This document shows positions 23,408 to 31,050 of a DNA stretch of 64,000 nt, one piece after another. How positions within the stretch are numbered: the stretch's first letter is position 1; every line of letters begins with the position of its first letter. The translations under genes and the position numbers were made by a program. Under the pieces are notes generated by a model. That model saw nothing but the letters and a program-made list of their open reading frames with translations. It was not told the DNA's origin and searched no databases. This stretch comes from Patulibacter defluvii (GTDB lineage: Bacteria; Actinomycetota; Thermoleophilia; Solirubrobacterales; Solirubrobacteraceae): the NCBI RefSeq assembly GCF_034096925.1, contig NZ_JAWZSQ010000006.1, positions 182,101-246,100 of the forward strand. Reading direction: 5' to 3'.

Positions 23408-24373
23408 CTAGCCGGCGGTCACCTGCCTCAGCCAGCGGACCGTGTCGGCGATTCCCTGGTCGAGCGGGATCCGGGCCTTCCAGCCGAGCAGCCGCTCGGC
23501 CTTCTCGACGCTCGGCCAGCGCCGCTGGACGTCGACCTGGAAGGTCGGCAGGTGCTCGAAGGTCAGCTCGTCGCGGCGGCCGCACTGCTCCCAGATGACC
23601 TCGCAGATGTTGGCGACGGTCCGCTCGTCCGAGGCCGAGACGTTGAAGTCCTCGTTCAGCCCCGCCTCGTGGCCGGTCGCCACCACGACGCCGTCGGCGA
23701 TGTCGTCGACGTGGGTCAGCGTGCGGGTCTGGTCGCCCTGGCCGAAGATCGGCAGCGGCGCGCCGTCGGGCAGCGCCAGCACCTTCTTGATCACGTCGGG
23801 AACCATGTGCGCGATCCCCGGCTCATCCTCGGGCATCTCGCCCGGGCCGTAGGCGTTGAACGGGCGGCAGATCGTGTAGGGCAGCCCGTGCTCGTCGTGG
23901 GCGGCGCGGACCCAGACCTCGCCGGCCAGCTTGCTGAAGCCGTAGGCCGAGCGCGGCACCGGCACCGACCAGACGTGCTCCTCGGTGGTCGGGAACTCGG
24001 TCGCCTCCTCGAACACCATCGACGACGAGACGTAGGTGAACCGCTCCAGGTCGTCGCTGGCGAGCGCGGCCCCGATCACGCTGTTGTAGAGCGACGAGTT
24101 CATGTCGGTCAGCGTGTAGGGCAGCTTGTGGAAGTTGCCGATCCCGCCGACGATCGCCGCCAGGTGGATCACGTGGCTGCAGCCGGCGGTGGCCCGCTTG
24201 GCCTCGTCGCGGTCGCGGAGGTCGCCGCGGTGGATCTCGCAGCCCTCGCGCATCCAGTCGGGCGCCTCGCGCTGGTCGGACACGCGGACCTCGAAGCGCG
24301 GGTCGGAGAGCAGGCGGCGGACGACGGCGGCGCCGATGGTGCCGGCACCGCCGGTGACGAGAACGCGGGACAT
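23408..24373 (-). CDS. NAD-dependent sugar-nucleotide epimerase/reductase (SDR, GDP-sugar type)
   Basis: 321-residue extended SDR. GGAGTIGAAVVRRL is the NAD(P) loop and YGFSK the YxxxK motif with SSSMVFE before it. HLAAIVGGI resembles the corresponding segment of GDP-fucose synthase and GDP-mannose 3,5-epimerase. RPFNAYGPGEMPEDEPG and VDDIADGVV are typical of substrate closure. It could use the Gmd product made by the 31051-32016 enzyme (GDP-4-keto-6-deoxymannose), but a UDP-sugar epimerase or decarboxylase role remains possible. TAGCCT lies 9 bases before ATG 24373. Confidence 0.75.
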   Translation of the reverse strand: MSRVLVTGGAGTIGAAVVRRLLSDPRFEVRVSDQREAPDWMREGCEIHRGDLRDRDEAKRATAGCSHVIHLAAIVGGIGNFHKLPYTLTDMNSSLYNSVIGAALASDDLERFTYVSSSMVFEEATEFPTTEEHVWSVPVPRSAYGFSKLAGEVWVRAAHDEHGLPYTICRPFNAYGPGEMPEDEPGIAHMVPDVIKKVLALPDGAPLPIFGQGDQTRTLTHVDDIADGVVVATGHEAGLNEDFNVSASDERTVANICEVIWEQCGRRDELTFEHLPTFQVDVQRRWPSVEKAERLLGWKARIPLDQGIADTVRWLRQVTAG

Positions 24374-24382
24374 GGGCGGCGG

Positions 24383-24388
24383 AGGCTA
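24383..24388 (-). promoter_or_regulatory. -10 hexamer TAGCCT, leaderless promoter
   Basis: Minus-strand TAGCCT 9 bases before ATG 24373. The remaining gap to 24461 shows nothing else. Confidence 0.58.
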
Positions 24389-24461
24389 ACGACCCGCGCG
24401 CCTGCCGCGCGCCGTGCTCGCGGCGCCCGAGCCCGCTCAGCTCGCCCCCGGTTCGCCGCCC

Positions 24462-25748
24462 TCAGGCGACGGTCGGCGTCGCCGCCGGCGCCGTCCCGGC
24501 GTCGGCCAGCTCGCGCGCGACCCCGAAGACCGCGCGCTGCTCGAAGCAGTCCCAGGGATCGGCCAGGATCGCGCCGGGAGAAGCCAGGGTGGCGATCCGC
24601 TCCAGCGTCGCCTGGTCCTGCCAGGCGCTGTGGTTGGTGGCCAGCACGACGGCGTCGGCGCCGGTGACCGCCTCCTCCAACGTCAGCGACGAGCTGGGGC
24701 TGAGCGGGTCGTGGGCGGCGACCAGCGCCAGCTCGCGCTCCAGCAGCCGCATCAGCTTGAAGCTCAGCGAGTCGCGCTCGTCGTCGGTGTCGGACTTGAA
24801 GGCCAGGCCGAGCACGGCGACCTTCTTCGCCCGTAGCGTCTCGCCCGGCAGCCGCCGCTTGAGCCCGTCGACCAGGAACAGCGGCACCGACTCGTTGACG
24901 CGGCTGACGGCCAGCAGCATCCCCGGCGCGGGCGAGCGCTCCTCGCTGAAGGTGAAGTCCTTGCGCAGGCAGGTGCCGGCGGTCATCCCCGGCAGCTTCA
25001 TGCCGCCCCGCGGGTAGTCGCGGTTGATCAGGTCGATGACCTCGAAGACGTTGGCGCCGTACTGCTCGCACTCCATCATCAGCCGGTTCGGCAGCGCGAA
25101 CATCGTGTAGCGCAGGATGTTCGTCCAGATCTTGGCCAGCTCGGCCTCGATCGGCGTGGTCTGCACGATCGGCGCGCCGAGCGCGGTGAAGGGCTCGGCG
25201 GCGACCTCGCCCGAGCGCTCGCCGATCCCGCCGACGATGCAGGGCAGGGTCGAGATCTCGTCGAAGAAGCGCGAGGCCGCGATCCGCTCCGGCACGTGGG
25301 CGACGAACAGGTCGCGGCCGACGGTGAACCCGCGGTGCATCTCCAGGTAGCCGGCGACGAACTCGGTCGTCCCGGGCGCGATCGTCGACCTCAGGACCAC
25401 GCACTGGCCCTCGTGCAGGTGCGGCAGCAGGTCGTCGAGGACGCTGCGGATCTGGCTGACGTCGATCTCGATGTGGCTGAACGACGGCGTGCCGAGGGTC
25501 AGCACGATGTGCCGCGCCCGCGCCGCCTGGGTGACGTCCGAGGTCAGCTCCAGGACGCCGCGCGCCTGGACCCGCTCCAGGACCTCCTCGGCGCCGGGCT
25601 CGAAGAACGGCATCCGCCCGTCGGCGACGGTGGCGACGCGGTCGACGTCCTTGTCGACGCCGAGCGTGCGCAGGCCACGGTCGGCGAAGGCCAGCGCGAG
25701 CGGCAGGCCCACGCGCCCGATTCCGACGACGGCGACGTCCAGATCCAC
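24462..25748 (-). CDS. UDP-sugar (UDP-Glc / UDP-ManNAc type) 6-dehydrogenase
   Basis: 428-residue NAD-dependent dehydrogenase oxidising the C6 hydroxyl of a UDP-hexose to a uronate. VAVVGIGRVGLPLALAFA at the N-terminus is the NAD site. VLRSTIAPGTTE, the helix ELAKIWTNILRYTMFALPN and the nucleophile Cys in G-T-C-L-R-K-D are the family core. KKVAVLGLAFKSDTDDERDS opens the C-terminal domain. Start GTG 25748 rather than ATG 25811 is chosen: TAGCCT lies 7 bases upstream and the family N-terminus begins there. Sequence fits the WecC/WbpA (UDP-ManNAc or UDP-GlcNAc) branch somewhat better than UDP-glucose, without certainty. Confidence 0.86.
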   Translation of the reverse strand: MDLDVAVVGIGRVGLPLALAFADRGLRTLGVDKDVDRVATVADGRMPFFEPGAEEVLERVQARGVLELTSDVTQAARARHIVLTLGTPSFSHIEIDVSQIRSVLDDLLPHLHEGQCVVLRSTIAPGTTEFVAGYLEMHRGFTVGRDLFVAHVPERIAASRFFDEISTLPCIVGGIGERSGEVAAEPFTALGAPIVQTTPIEAELAKIWTNILRYTMFALPNRLMMECEQYGANVFEVIDLINRDYPRGGMKLPGMTAGTCLRKDFTFSEERSPAPGMLLAVSRVNESVPLFLVDGLKRRLPGETLRAKKVAVLGLAFKSDTDDERDSLSFKLMRLLERELALVAAHDPLSPSSSLTLEEAVTGADAVVLATNHSAWQDQATLERIATLASPGAILADPWDCFEQRAVFGVARELADAGTAPAATPTVA

Positions 25749-25755
25749 CCCAGGG

Positions 25756-25761
25756 AGGCTA
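25756..25761 (-). promoter_or_regulatory. -10 hexamer TAGCCT, leaderless promoter that fixes the dehydrogenase start
   Basis: Minus-strand TAGCCT lies 7 bases before GTG 25748, inside what would be coding sequence if ATG 25811 were used. Confidence 0.6.
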
Positions 25762-25815
25762 GACGATCGTTTCCGCGACCCATTCCGCGGCGCGGCCGGG
25801 TCGCTGGTCATCGGC

Positions 25816-26718
25816 TCAGCGTCCGGCCGTGGTCGCCGAGCGCCGCCGCAGCGCCGTGCGCCGGGGCGGCGGGCCGCCGTGGAGCACCGGGGCCGTCGGC
25901 TGGCCCGAGAGCCGCTGGCGAACCAGCTGGGCTGCGAAGCGGGCGACGAAGAGCGGGTTGTAGCGGGCGTAGCGCCGCCACAGCCGGCGCGGCTCCTGGA
26001 TCAGCCGGAAGAGCCACTCCAGGCCCATCGACTGGACCCAGCTGGGCGCCTGCGGCACCAGGCCGGCGTGGAAGTCGAAGGCGGCGCCGACGCCGAGCAG
26101 GACCGGCGCGTCCAGCCGCGAGCGCATCGCGGCCATCCACTTCTCCTGCTTCGGGACGCCGATCCCGACCCAGACCACGTCCGCCCCGGAGGCGTTGATC
26201 TCGTCGACCACGCGCTGCTCCTCGTCCGCGTCGAGGGCGCGGTAGGGAGGCGACCAGCCGCCGACGATCCGGAGACCGGGGAAGCGGGTGCGGAGCCGGC
26301 GCGCCAGCTGGTCGAGGGCCAGCCGGTCGCGGCCGCCGTACAGGTAGACGCGGGTGCCGTTCTGGGCCGCCCGGGCGCAGTGGCGCTCCATCAGGTCGGG
26401 CCCGTAGACGCGGTTCGGCTGCTCGTGGCCGAGCAGGTTGAGCGCCCAGACCAGCGGCTGCCCGTCGGGAACCGTGAGCGAGCTGCCGAGGACGGCGTCG
26501 CGCAGCTCCGGATCCTCCTGGCAGACCATCACCGTGTGGGTGGCGGCGACGCAGACGTAGCCCTGGCGGCGCGAGGCCACCATCGCGTCGATCCACGTGA
26601 GGGTGCGCTCGTAGGTCGTGAGGGCGAGGGGCACGCCGAGCACCTCGACCTGCGGCGGAGGCGTCGCCAGGGAGCTCAGCACGTCCGCGTTGGTGACCGT
26701 CTGGCCGTTGTGGTGCAT
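25816..26718 (-). CDS. wecG: WecG/TagA/CpsF-family glycosyltransferase (GT26)
   Basis: 300-residue GT26 enzyme that adds ManNAc, ManNAcA or a similar sugar to a polyprenyl-PP-linked sugar at the inner membrane. Motifs are VCVAATHTVMV with the conserved Thr, VPDGQPLVW with the catalytic Asp, YGPDLM, VYLYGGRDR, and WVGIGVPKQEKWM with the conserved Gln-Glu/Lys. A C-terminal basic helix (QEPRRLWRRYARYN) is the known membrane-binding appendage. The last ~40 residues are a variable basic tail. With the UDP-sugar dehydrogenase next door, a uronate or ManNAcA transfer is plausible. Confidence 0.9.
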   Translation of the reverse strand: MHHNGQTVTNADVLSSLATPPPQVEVLGVPLALTTYERTLTWIDAMVASRRQGYVCVAATHTVMVCQEDPELRDAVLGSSLTVPDGQPLVWALNLLGHEQPNRVYGPDLMERHCARAAQNGTRVYLYGGRDRLALDQLARRLRTRFPGLRIVGGWSPPYRALDADEEQRVVDEINASGADVVWVGIGVPKQEKWMAAMRSRLDAPVLLGVGAAFDFHAGLVPQAPSWVQSMGLEWLFRLIQEPRRLWRRYARYNPLFVARFAAQLVRQRLSGQPTAPVLHGGPPPRRTALRRRSATTAGR

Positions 26719-26962
26719 CTGGATGGGACCGTTCGAGGGGCGGTTCGGTGGCTCGGGGGTGCCAGGTGAACCGGTGTCACGGGTACGAACCCGTGCGGGG
26801 GATGAGAGTTGCGGCGGTCCGCGATCCGGCCTTCGCGGGTCACCACAGCAGGTTCCCAGGCTATCGGGCGCTCCGGGTGTACTGCGTCATGCATGTTCGC
26901 GTGCAGCGCTTGCGGACGCGCCGGTCCGGCGGGGCGGGACCCTCCGCTACCGTTCCCGCTCG
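26719..26962. promoter_or_regulatory. 244-base divergent intergenic region with structured wecG leader
   Basis: A minus-strand TAGCCT (forward 26858-26863) would give wecG an unusually long leader of about 135 bases. In it lies a perfect 7-base hairpin, CACGGGT-ACGA-ACCCGTG (forward 26778-26795), and more GC-rich pairing potential. A known riboswitch class could not be matched. The plus-strand promoter of the Gmd-like gene sits at the far end (26948-26953). Confidence 0.4.
26948..26953 (+). promoter_or_regulatory. -10 hexamer TACCGT, leaderless promoter
   Basis: TACCGT 9 bases before ATG 26963. Confidence 0.55.
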
Positions 26963-27949
26963 ATGAGCCGACGGGTGCTGATCACCGGGATCACCGGCCA
27001 GGACGGCGGCTACCTCGCCGAGCGGCTGGTCGCGGACGGCGACGAGGTGATCGGGACCGTGCGCCGGGCCGAGGGAGCGCTGGCGGCGGCCGGACTCGAG
27101 CAGCTGGAGGGGCGGGTGTCGCTGGTGGAGGCGGACCTGCTCGATCCGGCGGGTCTGCGGCGGGCGGTGGCGACGGTGGCGCCGGACGAGATCTACCACC
27201 TGGCGGCCCCGACCTTCGTGCCCGACTCCTGGCGCGATCCGACCGAGGTGATGGCCGCGATCGCCGGCGGCACCGCCACCGTCCTGGCCGCGGCCGGCGA
27301 GCAGCCGGGCGACGTGCGGGTGCTGGTCGCCAGCTCGAGCGAGATCTTCGGCGACGCCGGGGTCTCGCCCCAGGCCGAGGACGCGCCGAAGCGGCCGCGG
27401 AGCCCCTACGGCGTGGCGAAGCTCGCCGCCCACGGGCTGGTCGGGACGCTGCGCGGGCACCACGACCGCTTCCTGGTCTCGGCGATCACCTTCAACCACG
27501 AGTCGCCGCGGCGGCCGGAGCGGTTCCTGCCGCGCAAGGTCACCAGCGGCGTGGCGGCGATCGCGGCCGGGCGCGAGCGGACGCTGACCCTGGGCGACCA
27601 GGCGGCGGTCCGCGACTGGTCGCACGCCCGCGACGTCGTCGACGGGATGGTGCTGGCGCTGCGCCACGACGAGCCGGGCGACTACGTGCTGGCGTCGGGG
27701 GAGCCGCACACCGTCGGCGACCTGGTCGACGCGGCGTTCGCGGCCGCCGGGGTCGAGCGATTCGTCGCCGGCGAGGACCGGGTGCTGGTCGACCCGCGCT
27801 TCGTGCGGCCGCCCGAGGCATGGCCGCCGGTCGGCGATCCGTCGCGGGCCCGCGACCTGCTCGGCTGGCGTCCGCGGGCGACGTTCGACGGGCTGGTGGC
27901 GGAGATGGTCGCCGCCGACCTCGAGCGGCTGGGCGTCGCGGGCGGCTGA
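26963..27949 (+). CDS. GDP-mannose 4,6-dehydratase-like SDR (divergent paralogue)
   Basis: 328-residue SDR with the Gmd hallmarks: GITGQDGGYLAERL NAD loop, the catalytic Ser-Glu in ASSSEIFG, Y-G-V-A-K, and FNHESPRR followed by RKVT. The end shows VDPRFVRPPE and GDPSRARDLLGWRP, also shared with Gmd. It is a second copy beside the more canonical Gmd at 31051-32016 and is clearly diverged from it (weaker AAPTFV in place of AAMSFV). It may act on GDP-mannose or another NDP-hexose, or be the matching 4-reductase (Rmd-like). ATG 26963 is set by the TACCGT spacing; a GT4 gene follows after 25 bases. Confidence 0.78.
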   Translation: MSRRVLITGITGQDGGYLAERLVADGDEVIGTVRRAEGALAAAGLEQLEGRVSLVEADLLDPAGLRRAVATVAPDEIYHLAAPTFVPDSWRDPTEVMAAIAGGTATVLAAAGEQPGDVRVLVASSSEIFGDAGVSPQAEDAPKRPRSPYGVAKLAAHGLVGTLRGHHDRFLVSAITFNHESPRRPERFLPRKVTSGVAAIAAGRERTLTLGDQAAVRDWSHARDVVDGMVLALRHDEPGDYVLASGEPHTVGDLVDAAFAAAGVERFVAGEDRVLVDPRFVRPPEAWPPVGDPSRARDLLGWRPRATFDGLVAEMVAADLERLGVAGG

Positions 27950-27974
27950 GGCGCCTGCGACGATCTGGCGCGCC

Positions 27975-29135
27975 GTGCCGTCCCCCCTCCGCGTCGCCCT
28001 CAACCTGATCTACCTCGTTCCCGGCGAGACCGGCGGGATGGAGGTCTACGCCCGCGAGCTGCTGCCGCGGCTGGCGGCGATCGACGGGATCGAGCCGGTG
28101 GCGATCGTCAACCGGGTGGCGGCGGAGGACCGCGACGCGCCGTGGAGCGGACCGCTGCCGGCGGTGGTGGCGGACGTCGACGCGCGCGACCGGCGCCAGT
28201 GGGTGTGGGGCGAGCAGCGTTACGTGCCGCGGATCGCGGGAGAGCTGGGGGCGGATCTGGTCCATTCGCTGGCCTCGACCGGTCCGGGACGGGTGGCGGG
28301 TGGGCCGCCGCGGGTGACGACGGTCCACGACCTGCACTACGCGGTCGCGCCCGAGGCGCACTTCGGGCTGCGGGGGCTGGGGATGCGGGTGCTGGTGCCG
28401 GCGGCGGTGCGGGCCTCGCGGCGGGTGATCGCCGACTCGCAGGCGACGAAGGACGACGTCGCGCGGTTCATCGGCACGGCGGCGGAGCAGATCGACGTGG
28501 TCCACCTGGCGACGACCGTGCCGCCGCGCGAGGGGCCGGGCGCGGTGACGCCGACGCCGGAGCCGGCGCTGCGGACGCGGCTGGGGCTGGAGGCGCGGCC
28601 GCTGCTGCTGAGCATGGCGGCGAAGCGACCGCACAAGAACGTCGAGGGGCTGATCGACGCGCTGGCCCGGATCCCGCCGGAGCGGCGGCCGGTGCTGGTG
28701 GTGCCGGGCTACGCGACCGAGCACGAGCCGCTGCTGCGACGGCGGGCGGCGGCGCGCAACGTCGACGAGGCGGTGCGGTTCCCGGGCTGGCTGTCGCGGG
28801 CGGACGTCGAGGGGCTGTGGCGGATGGCGGTCGCGCACGTGTTCCCGTCGTTCTACGAGGGCTTCGGCCTGCCGGTGCTCGAGGCGCTGGCGCGGGACGT
28901 GCCGGGGGCGTGCAGCGATCGCGCGTCGCTGCCCGAGGTGGCGGGCGACGCGGCGCTGCTCTTCGATCCCGACGATCCGGGGGCGATCGCCGCGGCGATC
29001 GAGCGGCTGCTGGCGGACGCGGAGCTGCGCGAGCGGCTGGTGGCGGCGGGGCGGGCGCAGGCGGCGCGGTTCTCGTGGCAGCGGGCGGCCGAGGAGACGG
29101 CGCGCAGCTACGAGCGGGCGCTCGGCTCGGCGTAG
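27975..29135 (+). CDS. GT4-type glycosyltransferase
   Basis: 386-residue GT-B enzyme. VALNLIYLVPGETGGMEVYARELL at the N-terminus and TTVHDLHYAVAPEAHFGLRGLG resemble the mannosyltransferase-B-like GT4 group. The donor domain has LLSMAAKRPHKNVEGLIDAL and the motif FPSFYEGFGLPVLEALARDVPG with both glutamates. Start GTG 27975, probably co-transcribed with the Gmd-like gene. This stretch has longer GGCGGCG-type codon runs than its neighbours. Its 3' end overlaps the convergent GT4 by 28 bases. Confidence 0.88.
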   Translation: MPSPLRVALNLIYLVPGETGGMEVYARELLPRLAAIDGIEPVAIVNRVAAEDRDAPWSGPLPAVVADVDARDRRQWVWGEQRYVPRIAGELGADLVHSLASTGPGRVAGGPPRVTTVHDLHYAVAPEAHFGLRGLGMRVLVPAAVRASRRVIADSQATKDDVARFIGTAAEQIDVVHLATTVPPREGPGAVTPTPEPALRTRLGLEARPLLLSMAAKRPHKNVEGLIDALARIPPERRPVLVVPGYATEHEPLLRRRAAARNVDEAVRFPGWLSRADVEGLWRMAVAHVFPSFYEGFGLPVLEALARDVPGACSDRASLPEVAGDAALLFDPDDPGAIAAAIERLLADAELRERLVAAGRAQAARFSWQRAAEETARSYERALGSA

Positions 29136-30268
29136 CCGGCGGCGACGGTCCGCAGCGAGCCGTCGAGCGAGAGCCGGTCGGCGTTGGCGGCGAACCAGGC
29201 GCGGGTGCCGGCGCGGAGGGCCTCGCCCTGCTCGTGGCAGCGGACGATGGCGTCGGCGATCGCGGTGCCGGTGGCCTCGGGGGCGACGAAGCCGTTCTCG
29301 CCCTCGTCGACCAGCTCGACGGCGGCGTTGTCCTCGCCGGCGACGACGACGGCGGGGACCCCGTGGGCGGAGGCCTCGACGACGACCATCCCGTAGCCCT
29401 CGCGGGCGGAGGGCTGGACGACGCAGAGGGCGGTGCGCATCGCCTCGTCGACCGTCTCGGCGGCGACGAACCCGGGCTGCTCGACCGCGTCCTCCAGTCC
29501 CAGCTCGGCGATCCGCGCGGTGACCTGTTCGGCCTCGGGCCCGGCGCCGAAGATCCGCGCCCGCAGACCGGGGATCCGCTCGCGGGCGGCGGCCACGGCG
29601 TCGACCACCAGCGGCACGCGCTTCTCGGGGATCATCCGGCCGGCGTAGACGACGGTCGGGGGCGTGGCCGGCGGGGTGGCCACGGGCGGTTCCAGGCTGC
29701 CCGCGTACTCGCCGGTGAGGACGGTGACGTCGCCCCGCAGGCCGAGCTCGCGCAGGCGGCCGGCGTGCAGGCGGCTGAAGGCGTAGGCGCGCTGGGGCGT
29801 CCAGGCGCAGAGCCGCTGGACCGTCCAGCCGATCCGGCCCCCCAACCCGCCGAGGTATTCGAGCCAGTAGTGGCGGCTCCAGACCTCGTGCCAATCGCAG
29901 CTGATCCGGAAGCGCCCGAGCGGCCGGGCGACGGCGGCGGCCAGCAGCGAGAAGTAGGGGAAGGAGGCGGTGTGGACCACGTCGTAGCGCCGGCCGTGCC
30001 GCAGCAGGTGGGCGAAGACCCCGAGCCCGAACCGCAGCGGAGGCCCGACCTTCCTCCGGTCGCCGACGTAGAGCTCCATCCGCGGCCCGACCGGGACCAC
30101 CGTGACGCCCGGCAGATCCGGCGCGTCGTCGGCGTCCCACTGCGTCAGCGTCAGGTAGGTGACCTCATGCCCCTCAGCCGCCAACCGCTCGGCGAGGTTG
30201 CGGTACCACTTCTCCGCGCCGCCCACGGTCCAGGGGAAGAGGCAGTCGTAGATGACGCAGATGTGCAT
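29108..30268 (-). CDS. GT4-type glycosyltransferase
   Basis: 386-residue GT-B enzyme of the GT4 group. The N-terminus reads YDCLFPWTVGGAEKWYRNLAERL, with the G-G-A-E loop contacting the donor phosphate. Mid-protein CDWHEVWSRHYWLEYLG is unusual and aromatic-rich. The donor domain has VVYAGRMIPEKRVPLVVDAV and AREGYGMVVVEASAHGVPAVV with both glutamates. A TATCCT lies 9 bases before ATG 30268. Divergent from the low-GC methyltransferase. Confidence 0.88.
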   Translation of the reverse strand: MHICVIYDCLFPWTVGGAEKWYRNLAERLAAEGHEVTYLTLTQWDADDAPDLPGVTVVPVGPRMELYVGDRRKVGPPLRFGLGVFAHLLRHGRRYDVVHTASFPYFSLLAAAVARPLGRFRISCDWHEVWSRHYWLEYLGGLGGRIGWTVQRLCAWTPQRAYAFSRLHAGRLRELGLRGDVTVLTGEYAGSLEPPVATPPATPPTVVYAGRMIPEKRVPLVVDAVAAARERIPGLRARIFGAGPEAEQVTARIAELGLEDAVEQPGFVAAETVDEAMRTALCVVQPSAREGYGMVVVEASAHGVPAVVVAGEDNAAVELVDEGENGFVAPEATGTAIADAIVRCHEQGEALRAGTRAWFAANADRLSLDGSLRTVAAGYAEPSARS

Positions 30269-30277
30269 GCGGGCGGC

Positions 30278-30283
30278 AGGATA
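30278..30283 (-). promoter_or_regulatory. -10 hexamer TATCCT, leaderless promoter
   Basis: Minus-strand TATCCT 9 bases before ATG 30268. Confidence 0.57.
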
Positions 30284-30313
30284 CGAACTGGGGCTCCCCC
30301 AAGGCGTCGTCGG

Positions 30314-30319
30314 TACCGT
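30314..30319 (+). promoter_or_regulatory. -10 hexamer TACCGT, leaderless promoter
   Basis: TACCGT 8 bases before ATG 30328. GGAGG in the spacer could also act as a Shine-Dalgarno, though it is close to the ATG. Confidence 0.5.
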
Positions 30320-30327
30320 GGAGGCTC

Positions 30328-31041
30328 ATGGCTGTTAATCAGTATCTGGAGGCCGCGCTGCAGGCGCGCGAATATTCCGAGATCGCGTCGGAGGTCGTTC
30401 GCGTCGCAGAGGGAGGCAAGATCCTCGATTGGGGTTGCGGCGCTGGACAGGTCTCCAAGCTGATGGCTGACTTGGGCGGAGACGTGGCTTCTTGTGACTT
30501 CGACCCGGAGTCGCCGGGCGTCGAAAGCGTCCCGTTTGAGCGCTATCCGGATCTGGCTGCGCTTCGGACCAATGATCCGATCAAGCTGCCGTACGAAGAC
30601 GAGACGTTTGACGTCGTTCTCTCTTGCGGGGTCCTCGAACATGTCGAAGCCCCTTTGGCTTCGCTGGCAGAACTGAGGCGGGTGCTGAAGGTCGGCGGAA
30701 GCCTCCTCGTCTACAAGCTGCCCAATAGGTACTCGGCGCTGGAGTTCGTCGCGAAGGTCGGCGGACTGCCCTACCACGGAATGCGGGTGCACGACACGCT
30801 ATGGGGCCTCCGCTCGACGCGGTGGGCACTTCAAAGCGCAGGTTTTGATGTCGATTGGGTCAAGCGCGCGAATCTGTTGCCACTGACCGTTCACAACGAC
30901 GCACTGACTCGCCATGCCGACCGCCTCTGGCGGCTCAACCGGCGGTTGGAGCGCGCACCTGGGCTCAACCTGTTGGCGACAAATGTTGACGCGAAGGCGA
31001 CCAAGCCGCCCGGTGTTCGGCGACGTGAGGCTGTGTCCTAG
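30328..31041 (+). CDS. Class I SAM-dependent methyltransferase, low-GC gene
   Basis: 237-residue Rossmann methyltransferase. Motif I is ILDWGCGAGQVSKLM (about 32-46), the acidic strand end is ASCDFD, and motif IV/V is FDVVLSCGVLEHVE then LKVGGSLLVYKLPNRYSAL. The final ~70 residues may be substrate-specific. Codon use differs sharply from neighbours: many T- and A-ending codons (tct, gtt, ttg, gaa, aat) and visibly lower GC. That suggests recent arrival by transfer. Convergent with gmd (9-base gap) and bounded by glycan genes, it likely methylates a sugar or a lipid-linked glycan. Confidence 0.82.
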   Translation: MAVNQYLEAALQAREYSEIASEVVRVAEGGKILDWGCGAGQVSKLMADLGGDVASCDFDPESPGVESVPFERYPDLAALRTNDPIKLPYEDETFDVVLSCGVLEHVEAPLASLAELRRVLKVGGSLLVYKLPNRYSALEFVAKVGGLPYHGMRVHDTLWGLRSTRWALQSAGFDVDWVKRANLLPLTVHNDALTRHADRLWRLNRRLERAPGLNLLATNVDAKATKPPGVRRREAVS

Positions 31042-31050
31042 GCGGCTGAA

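Noticed and set aside
25749..25811. Longer N-terminus (ATG 25811) for the UDP-sugar dehydrogenase
   Set aside because: It would place a TAGCCT promoter within coding sequence and add a disordered tail absent from the family, so GTG 25748 is preferred.
26755..26830. Riboswitch resemblance (thiamine-type GGTGAACCGG string, c-di-AMP-type GC stems)
   Set aside because: Individual words look similar but the required second conserved half is missing on both strands.
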